A stretch of 64,000 nucleotides of DNA from Malania oleifera (Eukaryota; Streptophyta; Magnoliopsida; Santalales; Ximeniaceae): positions 63,895,040 to 63,959,039 of the forward strand of contig NC_080419.1 in NCBI RefSeq assembly GCF_029873635.1, written 5' to 3'. The notes below the pieces were generated by a model. The model did no database searches, was not told the DNA's origin, and saw only the letters and a list, made by a program, of their open reading frames with translations. Positions 1 to 11,439 of the stretch are shown piece after piece. The position numbers were made by a program, and so were the translations under genes. Position 1 is the first letter of the stretch. Each line of letters starts with the position of its first letter.

Positions 1-199
1 GGAGCATATATTTCGCTGCTTTACCAATCTAAACTTCCAAAATCTCCAAGAGAGGCGCAAAAACGATTTAGAAAACAGAACTCGAAGTCAAACCAAAACC
101 AAAAGCCAGAAGTTTCCGAAAACTTGTTCAAGAACAGAAAACACAAAACAACATCACGAATAGCAAATGCAGGTTGCTATGTGGTTAGAAGAATCTCAC

Positions 200-259
200 C
201 TGACCGCCTAGAGAAATTGTCTCCATATCTAGGGAGACGGAATCTCTAGAATCTCCCAT
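200..259 (-). CDS. First coding exon of an NDL-like (NDR family) host gene, partial
   Basis: Read on the minus strand, an ATG at 259 opens a 20-codon frame, MGDSRDSVSLDMETISLGGQ, that ends exactly at a CAG|GTGAGA splice donor (exon end 200). The pattern DSVS-D-METISLGG is what I recall of the N-terminus of plant NDL1/NDL2 proteins, alpha/beta-hydrolase-fold NDR relatives that act with G-protein beta in auxin transport. A TATA box, a GA-rich leader, an ATG and a consensus donor in the right order make a real first exon likely. The remaining exons lie to the left, outside the window. Family assignment rests on 20 residues and is tentative; that this is a gene start is firmer. Confidence 0.6.
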
Positions 260-278
260 TGCCCCCGCCCTCTCCCTA

Positions 279-301
279 GCTCTCTCTCTCTCTCTCTCTC
301 T
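279..301. repeat. (CT)n microsatellite in the 5' leader
   Basis: An almost uninterrupted CT run on the plus strand (GA in the transcript) between the TATA box and the ATG of the minus-strand gene. GA-rich leaders are common in plant housekeeping genes. Confidence 0.85.
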
Positions 302-350
302 TACTGTGAATTTGCCAATTTGGAGATACTTTGGGATTTGGCTCGCGTAG

Positions 351-362
351 CTTATATAAATC
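351..362 (-). promoter_or_regulatory. TATA box of the NDL-like gene
   Basis: On the minus strand this reads GATTTATATAAG, about 95 bp upstream of the ATG at 259. It predicts a transcript start near 320-330 and a leader of about 65 nt that contains the GA repeat at 279-301. Confidence 0.6.
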
Positions 363-560
363 TCTGTCCCTTGGCTTTAAACTTAACCAAGGCACCGACG
401 CTCCTACGCGTAGGCTCCCGAAGGGTCCGTACTAACCGGGGTAGAGCCTGAGACCATGGTTAAGTTCGAGCCGACAGAAATGTGAAATTACCAGAATATC
501 TCTGGACATTGACTGGCTTTGTTTTCGTTTTTATTTATTCTATTTTGTTTTATTTGTAAG
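363..560. other. Upstream flank of the NDL-like gene
   Basis: Non-coding DNA between the TATA box and the Copia LTR. I see no ORF, repeat or further promoter motif, so regulatory sequence of the host gene is the simplest reading. Confidence 0.4.
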
Positions 561-823
561 TAAAGAATTAAAATGCTATGCTGAATTTGTATGATCCTCT
601 CTCACTTAGAGAGAGAGATAGAATTGTATTTGTATTTATAGGTAAACAATATTTAGTTACACGAAAATTCAAAATACAAAATTCAAACTTTCAAAATAAA
701 AAATATAAAAATGAAACAAACATAGCCAATGAAAAGTTTGTTTGAGGTGTGAGATTCGGTTGCTGCAGGCTCGTTGAATATGGACTTGTTGTGACTGACT
801 TTGAATTTAAACATTCGTTATTA
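561..823 (-). mobile_element. 3' LTR of the interrupted Copia element
   Basis: This segment recurs with a few percent difference at 26262-26522; both begin TAAAGAATTAAAAT and end GTTATTA. A minus-strand purine tract GCAGGGGAG (824-832) abuts it on the coding side, and reverse transcriptase/RNase H lies beyond, so it is the 3' LTR of a minus-strand element. It does not carry the usual TG...CA ends. No matching target duplication is visible next to the two LTRs. Confidence 0.85.
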
Positions 824-832
824 CTCCCCTGC

Positions 833-1884
833 AAGCTGAATGGGGCAGAAGTAACATTTAGCTTGTCCCGAAGAAATTGAAAACGTGCAAAGGGCAGAGG
901 CTTAGTAAGAGCATCAGCAATCTGATCACGGCTTGAGAGGAACCGAACATCCAAGAGTTTCTGTTGCACTTTTTCATGTACAAAGTGATAGTCAATCTCC
1001 ACATGTTTCATCCGAGCATAAAACATAGGATTAGCATAAACGTAAATGGCACCCACATTATCACACCACAAAGTCAGAGGAAAGGACAAAGAAATGTCGA
1101 GTTCACAGAGCAAAGACATGACCCACGAGGATTCAGCAATGGCATTAGCAATTGATTTGTATTTAGCCTCAGTGGACAAACGTGCAACTGTAGGTTGCTT
1201 CTTAGAAGACCAAGAAATAAGGTTAGAGCCAAAGTACACACAGTATGCCCCAGTAGACTTACGATCATCAGTGCAACCCGCCCAATCAGCATCCGAGAAA
1301 ACAAATAAGCAACATGAGGAATCCCGACTGAAGAAGAGACCATAAGCAATGGTGCTTTTGAGGTAGTGAAGAATTCACTTAATAGTTGACCAATTATTAA
1401 CCGTAGGATGATGCATGACACACCTTATTGACAGCAAATGAGATATCACAACGGGTTAAAGACAAATATTGTCAGGCCCCAATAAGTATAACGTGAAGTC
1501 AGAGAAGATCGTGCTATCAAGATTTGAGAGTTTAGCTGTGGATGACATAGGAGAAGAAATAGGCTTAGCTTCAGCCATTTTAGTCCTCTGAAGGAAATTA
1601 TAGATGTATCAACGTTGACATAAGAAAAAGCCAGAAGTGGATCGGGTAGCTTCAACGCCCAAAAAATAATTGAGAAGACCCAAATCCTTAAGAGCAAATT
1701 CCTGATTGAGGGAAGTAATAAAGTCTGCAATGAAGGCCGCATGAGATCTTGTAACAATAATATCATCGACATATACTAAAACAAACATCTAAACCCTATG
1801 ATGATTATAAATAAAAAGGGAGGTATCGGATTTTGAGATAGTAAAACTATAATGTACAAGATAGTCATGAAGTCGAGCATACCA
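833..1884 (-). pseudogene. Copia reverse transcriptase C-part and RNase H, decayed
   Basis: On the minus strand from 1884 downward: a W-Y-A-R-L start typical of the Copia RT segment after APRA, then the catalytic VYVDDII near 1755-1785, a 'YFLGVE' segment, the RNase H SDADWAGC-D-RKST block near 1250-1300, STEAKYKSI, and DQIADALTKPL near 890-940. Frames change at least twice (about 1240 and 1440), so it is not functional. The upstream RT half is missing because of the gypsy insertion at 1885. Confidence 0.9.
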
Positions 1885-1913
1885 TGTAATAACCCAAGGA
1901 ATTTTTCAGCATC

Positions 1914-2079
1914 TCGTCGACGAACACAAGGGTTTCGTCGACGAGGGTTCTTGAATATATCGTCGACGAAGGCACATCTCGTCGACGAGAGGATACCAAG
2001 AGGGGGCTTCGGAATATCTGAAATTCATCGACGAGAAGAGAAGGTTCATCGACGAACTTTCTATAGGATTCATCGACGA
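1914..2079 (+). repeat. Palindromic TCGTCGACGA array in the U3 of A1
   Basis: Seven 10-bp units start at 1914, 1935, 1960, 1979, 2025, 2046 and 2070. The first four are the perfect palindrome TCGTCGACGA; the last three are TCATCGACGA. The array stops about 10 bp before the TATA box, so it occupies the position of an upstream promoter element. The same array is present but more decayed at 9094-9280 and 23833-24025. Confidence 0.85.
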
Positions 2080-2086
2080 ATCTGGC

Positions 2087-2097
2087 TTTATAAATAG
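2087..2097 (+). promoter_or_regulatory. LTR TATA box of A1
   Basis: TTTATAAATAG directly after the palindrome array and 40 bp before a long CT-rich leader. Equivalent boxes occur at 9290-9298 and 24030-24037 in the other LTRs of the family. Confidence 0.7.
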
Positions 2098-4048
2098 TGC
2101 AAACTCGGATTTTTGATATAATTTTCAATGCAATTACCCTCTCTCTCTCTTCTCTCTCTCTCTCCCTCTCTCTCTCACTCTCTCCCCTCTCCTCTCTCTA
2201 CCCTCCCTCAGATACTCCCTAACCGTCTCTTCTCGATTCTCCTCGCTCTCTAACTTACTCCTCCCCTTCTTCTCTCTTCATTTCGGTCGGCCCGTTTTTC
2301 TCGCGGATCGAAATCTGAGGCCACCACGACGCTCCTGGTGAAGTTCTCTGCAAGATTGCTGGAATTGATTGTTGGTGGAAGTGGTTTGGAATTCATCCCA
2401 AATTCAGGATAAGGTGTTTTATTCGGAATATACTTTCCCTACAGTTAAGAAATGTTGTATGCAGGAAAATACTGATGTTTTGTTCTGGGGGATGTCGTTT
2501 TTAGGGTGTTGAGTGGATAATTTTGCGGGTGTAGGGCCAGAGTACGAAAGGGGATTTTTAGAAACTAGGTAAGGGAAATATTCACTGCTTGATGATTTTA
2601 CAATATAGCAGAGCATTTTATTAATACTCGTTTATTCTGTCTTTTAAAGATAAGAGTTTCAACGCTTGTGTGGCCCTAATTAGAATATTTTCTTTGATAT
2701 AGTACTTATATAGCTTTTTAATTACAGGCATATCATACTAGACATATACATATAAAGATTGATGTATAATCACAGTCATATTTCAAAACAGTTTATATAG
2801 ATGTTATCCAGTCAGTATACATAACAGAAGTTTATATTCCGATTTAGTAGAATTTCAGTTATTCAGAATGATTACGTTACAATTTTAATACATATAATTT
2901 ATACAGTATGTTACGTATGTCATGTTTTCCTAAATGCCATAACCTCAAGTATACAGCATATTATACAGACAGAGTATACAGACAATAATAGCAAAATTAT
3001 ACAGTCTAGGCATCAATTTCTATTTTTCATATTACAATATTCAGGTAGAATTTAGTGTTATTGTTATTTGAAACCTATGAAACCTTACCAATTAGTATCC
3101 TAGTATAATTCGTATCAGATCTATCCCTGTGAACGATTACAACAAATAATAATCATAATACAGAGCACGGTAACGATTGCTAATACATAGATTGCACCAC
3201 ATATCTCGAAATAGTGTGTGGGTACCGTCAACTGTTGCTCGCGAGGAGTGCAACTCCCCAGTTCGCTGGGTGAGGGGTCCCATTTGACGAGGTTAGCATC
3301 TAGTCCCCTAGCCGAGGGTGATGCAGTTGGTCGTTCTACGTAGTGTAGGTATATGACTTACCTGAAGGGCCGACCAGGTTAAGTCCCCCTATATGCCTCA
3401 CAACCCTGTCATGAGGGGTCAAATTCAGGACATATAAGAGTTCCGGGAAAACACAGTTATGTATACATATACATTTTTACCAATATTTGATAAAGTATAG
3501 TATGATATTAACACGTATGAAAAAGTAGAAACTCAGAACATACAGTTTTATGTTTAAACTGCGCAAAGTAAGCATATGCTTTACAGATTTATATCATTTT
3601 ATTACAGCTCGATGTTTTAATAAATAATATGTACTTATAAATTATTCGTCACACATAGCAATAGCATATTTCCACTTACTTGCGTCGTCTCACAGCCCTA
3701 GTAATTCTATATTTTTTCAAGTGAGCCAGTTATGCGAAGCATTCAAAGGCCGGGATACGAGATTTCGTGGTACCCTAGTGTCAGGGTAGTTGGACAGGGT
3801 TTTGTATTTTGGGGTAGATTTGCTAGAAAGAGATGTATTCTATCGCAGAGTTTAGAATCAGATTCCTGGTAATTGTTTGTATATTGGTTGTATGACTTTG
3901 TTTTCTACTACTGCGTAAGGTATGAATCATTGTATCCAGGAATACCCCAGTGCCTTTGGAGGCCTTAGATTTCATAGTAGGGGTATCAAGAGTAGTCATA
4001 TGTATTTATAAAAAAATGAATGAGTTAATTTGAGGTCATTACATTTTT

Positions 4049-4060
4049 TTGTATCAGAAC
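4049..4060 (+). other. Primer-binding site of A1
   Basis: TTGTATCAGAAC, five bases after the LTR end, matches the initiator Met-tRNA primer site TGGTATCAGAGC at 10 of 12 positions. It fixes the start of the internal region. Confidence 0.75.
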
Positions 4061-4351
4061 CTAGTTGTTAGGTTCTGGAGACTCCGAATGCTGTGGGAAA
4101 CAATACCAAATAATAAACAGGAGTTGGATGTTTGTGGTGGTCTAATACGATTTTCGTGGTGGTTTCTGTGTTTTTCTTGGAGGTGACGATTTCATGGGAA
4201 AGTCATAGCAACTATCAACAGTTCGGTGTGGGTTACAGATTGCATCTTGGGATTCAGATTAGATGGGGATTGTTATAAGGATTTGAAGTTTTGTTTAAAG
4301 TGGAATAGGTTGGTCTGTATGGGAAATAGTTCTGAACGGGGTCTATATATT

Positions 4352-5650
4352 TGCAGGATATGGACCCAGGAGGTAGATCGCTCACGCCAGTGGTGATGAT
4401 GGAGTGCGGGTCCTTTCTGGCGCATGAGGTGGAGATTCAGAAGGCTGTGCTACGTAGTGTGGATCAGCAAGTTATACTGAGATACATGAGGTCTAAAGCA
4501 TGGAGGTCCCATCTCCATTCAGGATGTCCATAATGAAAAATTTATGAGATTAAGTTTGCAATCTTTTCTGGATCGGGCTGACCCTACAGTGTTGAGATTG
4601 GTTGTATGAGGTGATAAGATGCTGAACATATTTACTGCAACACCGATGAGCAAGAGTTCTATACCTACGTAGAACTGGCGGGGGCTGAAGATGGTTGGGT
4701 AGCCCCAGATATTGTAAGAGCACATTAGTCCTATTCATCTACTTACCTGGGAGGGGAGCTCGTTCAGAGATCTATTCTTCTCTATATACTATCCGCCTCA
4801 GTCAAGAGCTTGAGTCGAAGTTTCTGAGTCTGCCCCAGGGGTCATGACAGTCATCTACGCGGCTAATTTATCGAGCTCTCGCATTCTAACCCCTATATTG
4901 TCCTCAGACAAGTGAAAAACGGGCCAGAAGTTTTAGAGGATCTGAGGCGGATAATTTTAGGAAGGTGCATATTAGGATCCAGTTTTGCGGAATTGGTTGA
5001 CAGGTCGATATAGAAGGGAAGTCTAACTGAAGGGGGAGAATTGAATTATAGATCAAAAGACCGCACCCCTCGTTATTTTTCGGTGGTCCCAGTTGTAGGC
5101 CCCTTGAGAGGAGGTGAGATTTGGTGGAGGAGGCCAAGACAAATGGTTGAGTACGTGGATTTCAGGGCAGACCACTTCCTACATTTGTCCTAGATGCGAA
5201 TGGAGACATCCGGTGATGTCGGATGGGGAGATTTCTTTTATCGCTGCAGGAGCGCGGTCATTATGGCTCGATGTGCTGCAGTGTCGTCGAATTATGTCCT
5301 CGGCTCCAGACCCCCTTTTTCGAGGTGGATTATCAAGCCGCCTCGTGAGGTCAGCAGAGAAATACTCTACACATGAGGGTTTTTGTTACGCCGGTAGACA
5401 TTAGACGCTGAGACGTGATCACCGGCTACTCTTACTGCTTGTTAACTAATAAAATTATTGTTTGTTTGATACAGGTTCACTTATTCCTTCATCTCGGCGT
5501 GATAGTGTAAGAATAACCGAGTAGAGACCCAACACCATTATATGTGAATTTCTGTGGACCTACGCCATTGTATCTGTGGTAAAGTTGCAGAAAGTGCCTT
5601 TGGAATTTTTTCAGTAGTATTCAGGAGAGAGTGCCGGTAGCGATTTGTGT
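4352..5650 (+). pseudogene. A1 gag and protease, decayed
   Basis: Reading frames broken by stops and frameshifts still show a gag start (MDPGGRS at 4361), FMRL..QSFL.RADPTV (about 4545-4590), a FRDLFF.IYYP block (about 4770) and YAANLS..R (about 4860). A possible zinc-knuckle remnant, GHYGSMC, is near 5255-5275. The protease region is suggested by VITGYSYCLLTNK followed by a damaged LFD-GSTHSFIS equivalent near 5400-5500. Structural and maturation functions are lost. Confidence 0.65.
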
Positions 5651-5889
5651 GTCTGAATATCCGGGTTTGATGGATATCTGGCTGAATTGTCTAGCACCTC
5701 AGCACGCCATATAGACAGCACCAGAGGTATTGCTTTTTAGACCCCCCGGTGAACAAGAGTACAAATTTTTGGGTTCACCCGCTACGTGCCACGCACGCGG
5801 GTTTCCAGTATTCAGTGAGGAAGGTTGACTACATGGGTGAGAGTTGCCGGTGTGTCACTACATAAAGATTGCCAAAAGAGGAATTAACA

Positions 5890-7240
5890 AACAGCTGACA
5901 TACAGTAAGTGAGAGAAGTCCCCAAGTTTGTTTTTCTGGAGGAGTTGTCTGGCTTGCCATCAAACCGAGAAATTGAGTTTATTGTAGATATGTTGTCAGG
6001 GTCAGCACCAGTATCTAAAGCACCATATCGTATGGCTCCGATTGAATTGAGAGAATTGAAGGAATAGTTATAGGAATTGCTAGATAAAGGTTTTATCAGG
6101 CCCAGTGTGTCGCCCTGGGGAGCGTCAGTTCTGTTTATGAAAAAGAAAGACAGAACCATGAGGTTGTGTATCGATTATAGGGAGATAAATAAACTAACAA
6201 TCAATAATAAATACCCTCTCCTTAGGATTGATGATTTATTTGATCAACTCCAAGGGGATCCAGGTTTATTCTAAAATTGACCTGTGGTCGGATTACCATC
6301 AAATGAAAGTTAGAGCAGAGGATATTTTGAAGATTGCATTTGGAACTAGATATGGGCATTACGAGTTTTTAGTGATGCCATTTGGGTTGACTAATGCACT
6401 AGCAGTATTTATGGACTTAATGAATCGGGTGTTCCATCAATATTTAGATCAGTTTGTGGTTGTGTTCATTGATGACATACTAGTCTATTCGAGAAGTTTT
6501 GAGGAGCACGAGCATCATGTGAGACTGGTGTTACAGGTATTAAGGGAAATAAAATTAAATACAAAATTAAAGAAGGGTGAGTTTTGGTTAAGGCAGGTTA
6601 CCTTTCTGGGCCATGTGATCTCTGAAGCAGGAGTATCAGTTGATCCGAGTAAGATAGAGGCTGTAGTGAGTTGGGAAAGGCTGGGAAATATTCAAGAAGT
6701 CATAAGTTTTCTAGGATTGGCAGGCTATTACCGACGCTTCGTGGATGGCTTCTCCAAGTTGTCTGGTCTGTTAACACAACTTAAGAGAAAAAATGTCAAG
6801 TTTTATTGGACCGACGACTGTGAGCAGAGTTTTCAAGAGTTAAAGCAGCGGTTAGTTTCAGCTCCAACATTGGCTATTCCTTCAGTGGATGATGGATTTG
6901 TAATATACAACGATGTGTCCCTGAAGGGACTTGGGTGCATGTTGATGCAGCACGGTAGAGTTATTGCGTATGCTTCTAGACAGCTTGAAGAATATGAAAA
7001 GAATTATCTCATGCATGATTTGGAGTTAGCAGCTGTTGTATACGCTCTTAAGATCTGGAGGCATTATTTATATAGTGGGAAGTGTGAGATTTTCATGGAT
7101 CACAAGAGCCTAAAATATATCTTTACCTAGAAAGAACTAAATATGAGGCAAAGAAGATGGCAAGAACTCATTAAAGATTACGACTGCACCATTAGTTACC
7201 ACCAAGGGAAAGCGAATGTAGTAGCAGACGCTCTGATCAG
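5890..7240 (+). pseudogene. A1 reverse transcriptase and RNase H, frameshifted
   Basis: RT copies the RNA genome and RNase H removes the RNA strand. Visible blocks: the ELPGLP-D-EIEF lead-in at about 5940, [12 protein letters not shown] (6090), the [10 protein letters not shown] block (6270), MPFGLTNA (6375), the catalytic FIDDIL, here [10 protein letters not shown] (6450-6480), [11 protein letters not shown] (6710) and RNase H from about 6890. There is a frameshift near 6265, a stop at 6067-6069 and an in-frame TAG at 7128-7130, where the related A2 copy has CAG. The family is the Tekay/Del chromovirus type by its GLAGYYRRF and C-terminal sequence. Confidence 0.9.
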
Positions 7241-8798
7241 GAAAACAGGGGGTCCAACACTGACAGCCATGGAGATTTCGCATTCAATTTTGGTGGATTT
7301 GGAGTGGCTCAGCATAGAGTTAATAGAGGAGAGTCCTCAGGCAGTCATTACCAGTCTAGTGGTTCAGCCTACGCTATACGAGAGGATTAAAACAGTTCAG
7401 AGTGATGATGCAGAGTTGGTAGAGGTAATGGCTAGGGTACGAGATGATCAGGGTGAGGAATTTAGCATATTAGATGATGGAACCCTGCGGTTCTGTACTA
7501 AGCTCTGTGTTCTTGCAGATACCGAGATTAGAAGAACTATATTGGAGGAGGCTCATAGATCCCTATACACAGTCCATCCCGACAGTACTAAAATGTATCG
7601 GGATCTACGAGAATATTTTTGGTAGAGTGGAATGAAGAAGGAGATAGTTGAGTTTATACAGCAGTGCTTGACTTGTCAGCAGGTTAAAGCTGAGCACCAG
7701 AGACTGGTAGGGCAGTTGCAGCCATTGTATATTTCATAGTGGAAATGGGATCATGTTTCGATGGATTTCGTTACGAGATTACCATTGGCACAACGGGGGT
7801 TGAATGCGATTTGGGTGGTTATTGACCGTTTGACGAAGATCGCTCATTTCATTCCGATTAAAGTCGGTTATTCCATAGACAGATTGACAGAAATATATAT
7901 TCAAAAGATAGTTCGCATCCATGGTGTGCCAATATCCATAGTTTCAAACCGAGATCCTCGGTTTACTTCATGATTTTGGAAAAGTTTTCAAGAAGCTATA
8001 GGTACATAGTTAGCTTTCAGCACTACTTTTCACCCCAAGACAGATGGACAAACCGAGAGGACGATCCATACATTAGAAGATATGCTTTGTGTTTGCGTAC
8101 TAGATTTTGGGGGTAACTAGACTCAGTTTCTACCACTAGTTGAATTTGCTTATAATAACAGCTACCAAACTAGTATTGGCGTGACCCCGTACGAGGTATT
8201 ATATGGTAGGAGGTGTCGTTCACCTCTTTTCGGGGATGAGGTAGGCGAGAGGCGAGTTTTGGGTCCAGAGATTGTTCATCAGGTGTATGAAAAGGTCCGA
8301 CTAATTAAAGAAAGAATCAGTGTTGCACAAAGTCGATAGAAAAGCTACGCAGAAACTCGACGTCGAGAATTAGAGTTTGAAGTGGAAGACCGAGTATTCT
8401 TGAGGGTGGCTCCTCTGAAAGGAGTTATGAGGTTTGGGAAGAAGGGCAAGTTGAGTCCTAGGTATATTGACCCTTTTGAGATACTAGAGAAAGTAGGGCC
8501 AGTTGCCTATTGGCTAACTTTACCACCAGCTTTAGTTAGAATTCATGACGTGTTTCATGTTGCTATGTTGAGAAAATACGTTCCAGACCCGTCCCACATC
8601 ATAAGCTATGCAGAGATAGAACTTAAGGATTCGTTGGCTTATGAAGAAGTACCGGTACAGATCTTGGATAGAAAAACACAGACACTGCGCATAAAAGAAA
8701 TTCCGTTAGTAAAGGTTTTGTGGGAAAATCACGCTATAAAGGAAGCTTCTTGGGAACTCGAGGAGCAGATTAGACAGAAATACCCACAGTTGTTCTAA
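7241..8798 (+). pseudogene. A1 integrase and C-terminal chromodomain-like end, with stops
   Basis: Integrase inserts the DNA copy. The H-H-C-C zinc-binding region runs from HRSLYTVH (about 7555) to CLTCQQVK (7670). The catalytic D-D-E is seen as MDFVTRL (7760), SNRDPRF (7945) and ERTIHTLED (8058). The tail VKVLWENH..KEASWELEEQIRQKYPQLF (about 8710-8795) is the chromodomain-like end of plant chromoviruses. In-frame stops occur at 7623-7625 (TGG to TAG relative to A2), near 7738 and at 7971-7973, so the protein is not made whole. Confidence 0.9.
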
Positions 8799-9051
8799 AA
8801 GATTACTGATAGCAAGTAAAGTATAAGTAATTAGATAAAGTTTCTTTTGCTATTACATGTATTGAATTAGTTAGTAGGTGGTCTTTTAGTTTTATATGTG
8901 TAATCTCCCAGAACTTAGATTATAACCACGGTATTCCTCCGTCATAAGTGAGGGTAAGTAATAAAATAAGTAGACCATTTACTTTTATGGGATGATAGAG
9001 TGTTTAGATGGTGTCCAACCCAGATAGTAAATTTTGAGGACGAAATTTTAT

Positions 9052-9064
9052 AAGGAGGGGAGAA
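9052..9064 (+). other. Polypurine tract of A1
   Basis: AAGGAGGGGAGAA sits immediately before the TGTAATAACCC start of the 3' LTR. The preceding GAGGACGAAATTTTAT is also found before the tracts of A2 (23791-23803) and element B (19757-19768), which ties these elements together. Confidence 0.9.
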
Positions 9065-10916
9065 TGTAATAACCCAAGGAATTTTTCAACATCTCGTCGA
9101 CAAACACAGCGATTTCATCGACGATGGTTCTTAAATGTCTCACCAACGAAGGCACGTCTCGTTGACAAGAGGATACCGAGAGGGGGTTTTGGAATGTCTA
9201 AAATTCGTCGACGAGGAGAGAAGGTTCATCGACGAACTTTCTATAGGACTCGTTGACGAGGTAACGTGTCTCATTGATGAATCCGACTCTATAAATAGTA
9301 AAAACTGGGATTTTTGATAGAATTCTCAGCGCAATTACCCTCTCTCTCTCTAAAATGCACCCTTCCCCTTCTCTCTTTGACTTCGGACCCGTTTCTCGCC
9401 AGATCGAAAATTCGAGGCCACCACGACGCTCCTGGTGAAGTTCTCTGCAAGATTGTTGGAGCTAATCATTGGTGGAAGTGGTTTGAAAGTCATCCCAAAT
9501 TCAGGGTAAGGTGTTTTTATTCAGAATATGTCTTTCCTGCAGTTATAAGAAATGTTGTATGCAAGAAAATACTGATATTTTGTTCTGGGAGATATCGTTT
9601 TTAGGGTGTTGAGTGGAGAACCCTACGGGTGTAGGATTAAAGTATGGAAGGGGATTTTCAGAAACTAGGTAAAGGAAATATGCTATGTTAGGAATTTTAC
9701 AATATTAGCAGAGATTTTATATATACTAGTTTATTATTTAGCTTTTAAAGAATAAGAGTTTTCAATGCTTGTGTGGCCTAAGTAGATATTTCTTTGATAT
9801 AGAACTTATATAGCTTTTTACAGCATATCATACTATACAATATTTACAGATAAAGATTGATGTATATCACAGTATATTTCAGAACAGTTTATTATGGATA
9901 TTTATCCAGATCAAGATACATATACAGAAGTTTATTCAGATTAGTATATTATAGTTTATTCAGAATCAGTACGTTACAATTTTTATACAGATCAGTTTAT
10001 ACAGTATTTACAGTATGTCATGTTTTCCTAAATGTCATAACACTCAGAGTATACAGACAGATTATACAGACAGAGTATACAAACAGATTATACAATATAG
10101 CATCAAGATGCTATAGTTATTCAGATATTACAGTATTTACAGTACAACATTATAGTGTTATGGTTATTTTGGAAACATGATGAAATCAGTAAAAGAGTAT
10201 ATATGTATATATATAGTATAAGATCCCTGTGAAAAGATTACAGACAAATATAGATACATAATACAGAGCACGGTACCATTGCTAATACAGATAGAGTGCA
10301 ACCACATATCTCAAATAGTGTGTGGGTACCGTCAAACTGTGCTCGGAGAGGATGCAACTCCCCAGTTCGCTGGGTTGAGGGGGCCAGTTTGACGAGGTAG
10401 CATCTAGTCCCGAGCCTAGGAGTGGATGCAGTTTGGTCGGGCTAAGGTAGTGTAGAGTATAGTGACTTACCTGAAGGGCCGACCAGGTTAAGTCCCGCCT
10501 ATAGGCCGCACAACCCTGTCATGAGGGGTCAAATCATGACATATAGAGTTCCAGGGATAAAACACAGTTATGTATACATATACAGTTTTACAATATTTGA
10601 TAAATATAGTATGATATTAGCAGTATGAAAAGTAGAAAAACTCAGAACATACAGTTATATTTTAAACTGCGAAAAATGTAAGATATGCTTTACAGATTTA
10701 TCATTTTATTACAGCTCAGATGTTAGTATATGTTACTTAGTCGCCACACACTAGTCATAGCATATTTCCACTTACTGTGCGTCGTCTTACCCTATTATTC
10801 TAACATTTTTCAGGTGAGCCAGTTAGGCGAACAGATCAGGCTCGCGGATAGAGATTTCTTGGTTATCCTAGTTTCAGGGTAAGTTGGTGCAGGGTTTTGT
10901 ATTTTTGGGGTAGATA
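9065..10916 (+). mobile_element. 3' LTR of A1, 3'-truncated
   Basis: Aligns with the 5' LTR through the palindrome array, TATA box, CT-rich leader and the GTGTGGGTACCGTC segment, but stops near 10916, about 200 bp before the expected LTR end. Directly after it Copia integrase resumes on the minus strand, so one deletion removed the LTR end together with part of the host Copia. Confidence 0.85.
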
Positions 10917-11420
10917 TTGGTTAGAAAAAGGAAAATATTTTTCATTAAATAAGACATGTCGGGTGATGAAATTTTTTTTTGAATTGAAATCCAAACACTT
11001 GAGCCCCGATAAGAAGAACTATAGCCAAGAAAGATACACAACCTAGACTTGTAATCCATTTTATGTTTATTGAAAGGTCGAAGAAAAGGCCAACAAGCAC
11101 ATCCAAAAGTGCGGAGAAGTGTATAATTGAGAGTGTGATTAAATAATTTCTAAAAAGGACTTTGCATACAAATAGATGTGCTAGGAAGATGATTGATTAA
11201 ATAGCAAGCGGTAGAAAAAGCATTAGCCTAATATAAGTGAGGTACATCCGAGTGAGAAAGGAGAGATAAATTGTTGACTTTTTAAGTCCTGTCTCATTTT
11301 TTATAATGACAAATATAAGGTATTTAATGTTTGTCGAGTTTGTGTGCAGGATCAAATTAGCAAAATCATATGATGACACGAGATGACTTGAAGAATAAAC
11401 ACCCAGAATAGTCATTTATT
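10917..11420 (-). pseudogene. Copia integrase C-part, block 2 of the interrupted Copia
   Basis: On the minus strand: ACYLINHLPS (about 11190-11210), LNYTLLRTFGCACWPFLRPF (about 11080-11140), then MDYKSRLCIFLGYSSSYRG (about 11000-11059) and a worn SRHV-FDE-VFPF equivalent. These are the linker motifs between Copia integrase and RT. Frames shift repeatedly; the part above 11220 is only weakly recognisable. It sits between the A1 and A2 remnants in the order expected for one Copia split twice. Confidence 0.75.
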
Positions 11421-11439
11421 GTATTTTATATTAAGTTTA

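Larger units (their letters stand above)
1885..4043 (+). mobile_element. 5' LTR of Tekay/Del-type gypsy A1
   Basis: Begins TGTAATAACCC and ends GGTCATTACA. Homologous sequences are at 9065 and 23804. The U3 part carries seven copies of TCGTCGACGA-like palindromes (1914-2079), then a TATA box (2087-2097) and a CT-rich leader. Immediately downstream is a degenerate Met-tRNA primer-binding site. The 5-bp left flank, TACCA, is not found after the 3' LTR because that end is deleted. Confidence 0.9.
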
